Below, piece by piece: positions 57,500 to 64,000 of a DNA stretch of 64,000 nucleotides. Made by a program: the position numbers and the translations under genes. Source of the DNA: Actinernus sp. WN-2022 (taxonomy: Eukaryota; Cnidaria; Anthozoa; Actiniaria; Actinernidae); the NCBI GenBank assembly GCA_030867875.1, contig JAOWCC010000299.1:496001-560000 (forward strand), in the 5' to 3' direction. Each line of letters opens with the position of its first letter. Position 1 is the stretch's first letter. The notes below the pieces were generated by a model. The model searched no databases. It was not told the origin of the DNA and saw only the letters and a list, made by a program, of their open reading frames with translations.

Positions 57500-57725
57500 T
57501 CCCCTATAATCCTGGGGTGGCAAAAATTGGGTTTCATTCCCGTCCGCGGTGCCACATGTGAGTTGAGTTTGTTGGTATATCTCGCCCTTGCTCTTAGGGA
57601 TTTTCTCTGGGTTCTCCGATTTTCCTCCCTCCACAAAAACCAACACGCTAAATTCAAATTCGATCTGTGGATTAGCCGGGTCCTGACTTTGATCAACCCC
57701 TATGGTTGTTTCAGGTTTTTTCAAT
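57500..57725 (+). mobile_element. tRNA-derived SINE, plus strand, decayed head
   Basis: CCTGGGGTGGCAAAAATTGG and GGTTTCATTCCCG are damaged A and B boxes. The body (CCACATGTGAGTT, CTCCGATTTTCCTCCCTCCA, ATTAGCCGGGTC, GGTTGTTTCAGG) matches the copy at 38240-38402 and its flank to about 38185. Confidence 0.75.
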
Positions 57726-57784
57726 GAGCAAAAGAGGGTTGAGGGGCATAATATTTCATGCTTAATGCGTTTACTTTGCCTCGC

Positions 57785-57915
57785 GATTGATTCAAGTAAA
57801 ACCAATCGTGAATTACTTCAGTTCGTGATTGGCTCATTGTCTTTTCACTTGCTCCTGTGATTGGCTATGTAATTACTTTGGTTTTGGTTGACTACACTCA
57901 ACTGAAAGCTGCTCT
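57785..57915 (-). repeat. Coral-type dispersed repeat, second copy
   Basis: Reverse complement reads CTTTCAGTTGAGTGTAGTCA then ACCAAAACCAAAGTAATTAC, related to the repeat at 51481-51680. Contains CCAATCA words. Confidence 0.6.
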
Positions 57916-59395
57916 ATAACATTGCATCTGCGTTAGACCTCGAGTAAGTCCCTCTATTTTTCTTGGTTACTGTCCATGTCCTGTCGCTCTTTTGTAAATT
58001 TGTCCGAGCGAAGATGGGGAATGAGCCAAAACTTTCAATTTAGGAAGGGAGCCCCCTTCCCGTCTCCCCTGGGGAGATTATTGGCTCGCCTCCAGCTTTC
58101 TCTCGGCCACTAATAGGAAACTGAAAAAGACGAGGAAAAATAAAGAGACTGTTCACAGTCAGGAGCCGTGATGCAGCGTTTTTCCAGTCCGGGCTTATTT
58201 TTTTATGTCATTTCGGCATTGTTCGTTTTCATCGCGGCATGCTGTTAAAATATGCCTCATTAGCTTCTCTTGTTTGGCCAACCAATATGACTGCAATATC
58301 ATTAATAATCTGAGTTAAAATAACGCAAACGATTGTGATTGGCTAGCAGAGCCGAACTCGCGGGAGACACATTCTAAAAATAACCTGGTCTGTAAAGACG
58401 CTGCACCAAAGACGTAGTATGGGAGATGGAGGCTCCGGGTAGTGGGCTCCTGTTAAAGTCAACATCTACCTGTACAACTAACCTCCACATAGTCTCTAGC
58501 ATATCCCCAGTCACGATTGGCATCCAGGTTACCAAGACCTAGTAAATGGTACATTTATGACATTAATGAGACAATTACATGTATCCTATTGGCTGTTTTT
58601 TTCGCAGTAAAGATGGCCAACAGAATACATCATTTTCTATATTTTCTGTAACTTTGACTGTGGACATCTCAGACAGCACTTAAAATGCCTATAACCCCAA
58701 AAAATATTTTTTTTTAATTGAAACTTTAAACCATTATTTAGAACTTAAGACAAAAATAGGAGGCTAAAACTCAACAGTATTTTTTTTACAGCGTTTCAAA
58801 GTTGAGAACCAGAACATGTGGCCGTCAGTTTTCAATTCCCTTTGGGAGCCTGGAGACCAGTGGCCTGTGACGTGTATGTAGTCAGGCGTTCGTTCAATCC
58901 CATACAAACGTCTCTTATTTCTGCGACTCTTGCAAGCTCACCACATGATAAATATTCAATGAAATATCACCAAACTTGGTAAATTTACTAATTTCGTTGT
59001 GCTCTTTCTTGTGATGGAGTTTATTTCCTATTGATTAGACTATAATAGGACGTTTTTCCTTTTTGAATTCTTTTTCTTATTCAGATTTTACAACTCCTTT
59101 GAGAATACCAAGACAATAGTCTAAATTAAAGGAACAAAAGAATTAACCGTGCAAAGGATCCTGGTAGTTGTAGTAAAATGCGCCCGATTGACGTCATAAT
59201 TCCAGGCCCTCACCAAGACTCGCGCTGACTTCCAACTGGAAACAGGAAGCCCAAAACGGATGTTTTTGCTAACTTTGACGCCAGTAAAATTGTCGAAGTT
59301 TAGTTTTTTCACTTTTATTTTTTCGAATTCTTTGTCAGGGCGCTATACAGAATAGACGTCAAAAATATTTTTTTGGGGGTTATTGGCACTTTAAA
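57916..59395. other. No gene seen
   Basis: Low-complexity and short frames only. An AACAGGAAGCCC word near 59240 resembles the reverse of GGGCTTCCTGTGG found in other repeats. Confidence 0.4.
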
Positions 59396-59510
59396 GAATG
59401 CCAATCAGGATTAATGCTTTGCGAGCTTGAACAATAGAAAACCGTAACGGTTTTCTATTGTTCAAATGTAAACATGGGCTCTCAATTTGCATTAATCCTG
59501 ATTGGCATTC
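59396..59510. repeat. Foldback repeat with perfect inner hairpin
   Basis: Outer arms GAATGCCAATCAGGATTAAT and its reverse at 59510; inner arms TTGAACAATAGAAAACCGT (59427-59445) and its exact reverse complement (59447-59465) around one A. Confidence 0.9.
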
Positions 59511-59615
59511 GTTAAGGCATATTCAAACATTCAAAATGATATGTAAGGATCTGCTCATTGCTGCAGCCTATTGTATTTTGGTATAGTTCAGCTGAATCAT
59601 TATTTAAATCGTTAC

Positions 59616-59755
59616 AAAATAATAATAATAATTAGAAATAATAATAATTAGCATAATAAAAATTAGCAATAATGATAATACAAATAATAATAATTAGCAA
59701 TACAAATAATAATACTTATTATTATAAGCAATAATAACAATGATATAAATAATAT
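59616..59755. repeat. AATAAT/ATTAGCAAT low-complexity tract
   Basis: Interrupted (AAT)n with ATTAGCAAT spacers. Confidence 0.8.
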
Positions 59756-59981
59756 TGATACTACTGGTAGAGACACTAGAAGAGAGTCCCTCCAATGTCG
59801 GTGTTGAATATTTAGATAAATTAAACTATTAATCTATTAATTAGTTAACTCTTTAGCTGACATCACCTAACTTAGTGTAACCGCAAGACAAGATATTAAA
59901 TAATTGTCTGTATTTAAATTTTGATTTACACCGTTTTAAGTTAATTGATTATCATTCATGTTCCTTTTGTTTTACTTTCCC

Positions 59982-61051
59982 AGAGACAGACTGGACCATT
60001 TTTTTGTTAACTGTCTTGATTCCAAAAATTTCTATTTAGAAATTAGGAACTGGCTAATGAATTCGGAATTTGTCTACCCGAATCCAATATTTTGAATATA
60101 ATTTTGGGAGTTGATGGGGAGTTACCAATTAACTATTTAATTTTTATGTATCAGTTAAAGGGATACCCGAGTGAAAAACACATTGGGGCTCAAAAGAATC
60201 TTCAACATGTTCTTTGTTCAGAAAATGTATTAAAATTTGATCAAAGGTTTTTAGTATTAAGAACGAGCACCTCAAAGTTGGCCCCACGAAGACATGGGCG
60301 CCGCCATCTTTGTTTGCATTTACGGAAGTGACGTCACTTCGTCCCACCAGCGTTCTCACTCTCTCACTTATTAGGTGTTTTTAGGATGATAAACGCCTTA
60401 ACTGTACCTCACATACATTGTAGTTCTTATACTTATTCAGAAGTCACTCGAGTCTTTTAAGCCATGTTATTTTGCTGTTATTAAATGGCAGTTACGAGAC
60501 CTTGTTGTTCGTCTGATAATTTCTCGCCTTCCCAATGCTTTTCTTCCTCCTCCCAGTCTTCTGAACTTTTCTCATAATGTCGTCTTCATCATAATTCCGG
60601 TTTCTGTAAGAATTCCTCTGCAATCTCGATGAAAATATATCCACTTTAATTCCGAGCGTGTGAAAATCATACAAAGACAAGTAGCCGCGATACGCTGGTG
60701 GGACAAAGTGACGTCACTTCCGTAAATGCAAACAAAGATGGCGGCGCCCATGTCTTCGTGGGGCCAACTTTGAGGTGCTCGTTCTTAATACTAAAAACGT
60801 TTGATCAAATTTTAATACATTTTCTGAACAAAGAACATGTTGAAGATTCTTTTGAGCCCCAATGTGTTTTTCACTCGGGTATCCCTTTAAGCTTATATTA
60901 TATAAGGCAAGAAAAACTAGGAAAACACCAAGGTACATTAAATTTATTCCAAAATTATTTAGTCTATTTGGAAAAAATAGAGTTCAAAATTGCTCAATCG
61001 AAAGGTTGCCTTCTGAACCATTATAGGAAATGGGAGAAATTATTGAAAGCA
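59982..61051 (+). pseudogene. LINE C-terminal domain interrupted by a TTAA element
   Basis: 59982-60154 reads D-R-L-D-H-F-F-V-N-C then I-I-L-G-V-D-G-E after a frameshift. 60891-61051 resumes with Y-Y-I-R-Q-E-K and a charged stretch ending H-Y-R-K-W-E-K-L-L. This order (D-H-x-F-x2-C, then I-L-x-G, Y-Y-I-x-K, K-W) fits the zinc-binding C-terminus of LINE pol proteins. The 736-bp TTAA element between them sits at a codon position where its removal, leaving one TTAA, keeps the reading frame. Confidence 0.65.
60155..60890. mobile_element. TTAA-flanked element with ~200-bp TIRs
   Basis: TTAA at 60155-60158 and 60887-60890. Ends AGGGATACCCGAGTGAAAAA and its reverse complement. TIRs of ~200 bp include CGCCGCCATCTTTGTTTGCA and TGACGTCACTTC. 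TTAA target duplication and AGGG ends would fit Kolobok- or piggyBac-type transposases; none is encoded here. Confidence 0.8.
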
Positions 61052-61477
61052 TTAAAGGGAACCTCGGCTGAAAAACAATGTTTGCTCTCAAGTGTTTGTT
61101 ATGGATGTCTAAGTCTGTTTCTGTGTTTGTCTCCAGTAAATTGTACACTAGATGTCATTTATGCAACAATTTTCCTGTCGATAAAACTCATTTGAATTTC
61201 CTGCGCGCCGCCATCTTGAATTTTATGACGTCACAGTGTTGCCTTATTGTCAGAAAACAATAGCTCTTTTGTTATGCGACAATAGGGCAACACTGTGATG
61301 TCATGATATCCAAGATGGCGGTGCGCAGGAAATTCAAATGAGTTTTATCGAGAGGAAAATCGGTGCATAAATGACATCTAGTGTACAATTTACTAGAGAC
61401 AAACACAGAAACAGACTTAGGCATCCATAACAAACACTTGAGAGCAAACATTGTTTTTCAGCGGAGGTTCCCTTTAA
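61052..61477. mobile_element. TTAA-flanked foldback element (family reference copy)
   Basis: TTAA at 61052-61055 and 61474-61477. Ends AGGGAACCTCGGCTGAAAAA and, reversed, AGGGAACCTCCGCTGAAAAA. The two halves pair almost along their full ~200 bp. The core CGCCATCTTG...TGACGTCACAGTGTTGCC is shared with 9968-10399 and 26640-27090. It directly abuts the LINE remnant at 61051. Confidence 0.85.
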
Positions 61478-62860
61478 AAGCAAATGGGTAAGGAGAGGTT
61501 GCACGGCACTGAGTAGTATAATACAGGTGGTGTAAGTCTAATATATTGATGTGTTATTAGTTTTTTTTGTAGGCATGTGTGTGGTATGTGTGAGTGTTAG
61601 ATATATGTCTTGTAAAACTTATTGTGAATATATTGAAAAGTGCTAATAAAAAAATGTTATAAATAATAATAAATATAAAAAAAAGACCAACGGTCACAGC
61701 AAAATGAGGGGGGACTGAATATAAACTACAGTTTGACAATAAAACTGTTGATTCATACAAAATAATGTACACTAGACTTACATGTAGCATGCTTAGTCAA
61801 ACCAGTTAATAGAGGAGATGGTAAGGAAACCCAGCAAACTTCAAAGGGGCTAACAAAGGTATGGCAATTTAGGTTGGAAGGGGTTAAGACAAAATATTAT
61901 GCACGGTCATAGCTCATTAACGTCCCCTGAGCGACTGAACCCAACATGTTTCTATTGGCTGATTGATTAACATTAAGTCCAATATCTATTGTTTTGTGTA
62001 TGGTCATGGTTGAAAAAAGTGTACAAAGATGTATAACAAAGAAGGTCGCTGGGTTTCATAACCATTCCTCTCTATTAACTATGGTCAAACCACGAGTCTG
62101 AGGACCATTAACACATGACATTTAGAGAAGTTAGGTGACGTCAACTAAATTAGTACTAAATATAGCTATTTTAGTTTAAGTCTAAACTGTCTAAACCGAT
62201 ATTGGAGCAACTATAATAGATAATACACAGAATATTTTATTTCTTATTTACAAAAAAATATCTAAACAACAGCTTACTTGGGCCGTTGAACTATGCCCTG
62301 ATATTTTGTCCATGATCTGGATATTATCTGTTCCAAAAAGTGAACAGTTCCTGAGAGCGAAGCTCTCATGAAAAAAACCCAGCAGTCCCAGGTTTTTAAA
62401 ATTCAATTTTTTTAAATATCTTTATTAGCAAAAAACAACAATAATATTGTCTGGCAGAATCTGAATATTGTCTGACATACAATTATAACTTACTTCTTCT
62501 TGTAAACTCAAGTGGATCTTTGCAACAGCATGGGTGATCTTCCAATCGAGTCACAAATGTTTCACCTATTAATCACAAATGGGAGGTCATTACTATTTTT
62601 GCATTGATACTGATAGTTCTTAATGGATAGAATGTGATTTTTAAAATTAATACTTTTCCTGCTTGTAATCAATTTTGCATACTTGCTACAATATCAATTA
62701 ACTGAAGAATTTTAAACATACTCATTGTCAGTGTCAAGTCCAAACACAGATAATATAAGCTCAGGGGCAATTCCACATTGCTGACATTACATTCAGAGAC
62801 CAAAAATCAGATCACAAATGCTTCCCAAACTTAATTTAAAATAGCTGTACGTGCTGCTAA
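61478..62860. other. No gene seen
   Basis: AT-rich. A GCTGACATTACATT word near 62784 belongs to the motif set repeated in the next feature. Confidence 0.4.
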
Positions 62861-63604
62861 AATTTATACATAGCACACCTTAGGTGGGCCTCTCTATTTT
62901 CAATTTAAAAAATTATAATTCCCTATCATTACTCTTTTTAAATTAATATCTACAATGTAAATGTCTGTTGCGGACATTACAGCAATAAACAACCACTTAT
63001 TTGAGTCAACTTTTTAAATTCTTAATTCCTGTGAGGTGTGAGGAGTTCCAAGAAAACAAATGGGACTTTATGAACTTGCAAATAACCAGAGTTCCCAACT
63101 ATAATGATAAAGTTCAACAAAGCTCACTGTCACAGTAGTAGTTTTTATTTGTTTAATTATGCGTTGTGGACATTACACAAAAATCGTTGCAGACATTACA
63201 TTTTGGGAATGTGCTTAGAATCAGATTGTTTTGTAGTCTGGAGTTAATTAGGGGAAACATTTATACATAGCACTCCTTGGCTGGGCCTCTATTTTCAATA
63301 AAAAATAATAATTTCCTCTCATTACCATTTTTAAAATTAATATCTAAATGTTCGTTGTGGACATTACAGCAAAAAACAACCACAGGTTTGAGTCAACTTT
63401 TTAAATTCTTAATTCCCGTGAGTTGTAAGGAGTTCCAAGAAAACAAATGGACTTTCTAAACTTGCTAAAAACCAGAGTTCCCAACTGTAATGATAAAGTT
63501 CAACAAAGCTTACTGTAGTTATGTAGTTTTTATTTGCTATAAATATGCGTTGCGGACATTACACAAAAATTCGTTGCGGCCATTACATTTTGGGAATGTG
63601 CTTA
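62861..63604 (+). repeat. 398-bp tandem duplication with GTTGCGGACATTACA words
   Basis: 62861-63217 and 63259-63604 align from ATTTATACATAGCAC to TGGGAATGTGCTTA, about 85-90% alike by eye. Each unit has three evenly placed words: GTTG(C/T)GGACATTACAGC, GCGTTG(T/C)GGACATTACAC and CGTTGC(A/G)G(A/C)CATTACAT. No coding region seen. Confidence 0.85.
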
Positions 63605-64000
63605 AACAAGGCCCTCACGGAGCGGGTGTGGCCAACATTCACAATATCTCACTTGTATCTGATAGACCAAGATGTCTGCTCTTAATTAAAATAAAGTTTG
63701 CTAAAAAATAATAGATTTGAAAATTGTCATTTTTATCATGTCTCGTGTGGAATTGCCCTCAGTAAGAGGGTGTATGCTAACATTAAGGACCTTCAGTTGA
63801 TAAACACTTTGACAATATGGAGGCTAACTTGGACTATAGCAGCCATGTAGTCAAACTTACTGAATACAAAATAAACACTGTGCAAGAAAGATAGCAACTT
63901 TTACCCATAATCCTTTGCATGGAAATTGGTTAGGAAATCACTTCAAACGATTTCAAAAAAGCTGTTGCTAAATGTATAAGGCATTGCCATTACAAAGATG
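63605..64000. other. No gene seen
   Basis: Short frames only up to the window end. Confidence 0.4.

Noticed and set aside
60698..61195. 165-residue frame and its mirror at 60144-60359
   Set aside because: Both lie in the long inverted ends of the TTAA element; the same peptide on opposite strands is a mirror effect. The last part of the 165-residue frame overlaps the real LINE remnant, which is annotated.

Overview
The window is eukaryotic (metazoan) DNA: AT-rich, gene-poor and crowded with transposable-element (TE) debris, with spliced exons instead of operons. The closest fit is an anthozoan cnidarian, probably a stony coral. The reasons are the mixture of CR1/L2-like LINE fragments, Ty3/gypsy pol fragments, a tRNA-derived SINE, many foldback MITEs, and a dispersed repeat with a GAGCGGTTTTCAGTT-type end (51481, 57785) that I associate with corals. 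The phylum call is an inference and no species is claimed.

Region 1 (1-29.3 kb) is a degraded tandem segmental duplication. Copy A (1-12540) and copy B (16714-29277) are collinear but each carries private insertions and deletions. They flank a unique stretch (12541-16713) that holds the one convincing long gene, the last exon of a C2H2 zinc-finger protein with eight fingers (14809-16713). The first 82 bases of the window are the end of a second, paralogous zinc-finger gene, so the duplicated unit probably included a zinc-finger gene plus its downstream DNA. Both copies keep a short spliced WW-domain exon (10989-11111; 27725-27850). Both also share a 32-bp satellite, a TTAA-type foldback element and an old minus-strand gypsy insertion. 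In copy B that gypsy element was split by a second, plus-strand gypsy element (20061-23530). In copy A most of it was deleted. Copy A also has its own LINE (6418-7771).

Region 2 (29.3-38.2 kb) is a nest of transposons. A foldback repeat family (here R2) was invaded by a 3-kb element with 9-bp repeat arrays at both ends and an exact 70-bp palindrome inside. The right half of R2 was invaded by one MITE, which itself contains another. A LINE fragment and a 240-bp duplication follow.

Region 3 (38.2-51.2 kb) holds a SINE, a degenerate A-rich tandem repeat, several foldback elements including a 3.6-kb composite (44413-48051), and short tandem arrays.

Region 4 (51.2-64 kb) has a 760-bp element with long inverted ends and a small ORF, an 88-bp array (about 14 units) and a 52-bp array (about 12 units), both carrying a CCAAT-box motif in each unit. 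It also has a second SINE, a LINE tail interrupted twice by TTAA elements, and a 398-bp duplication with a repeated GTTGCGGACATTACA motif.

No rRNA gene, functional tRNA gene, CRISPR array or bacterial-type system was seen. The genes do not form a pathway. The main biology here is zinc-finger gene duplication in a TE-rich locus and repeated growth of short tandem arrays out of TE sequence.
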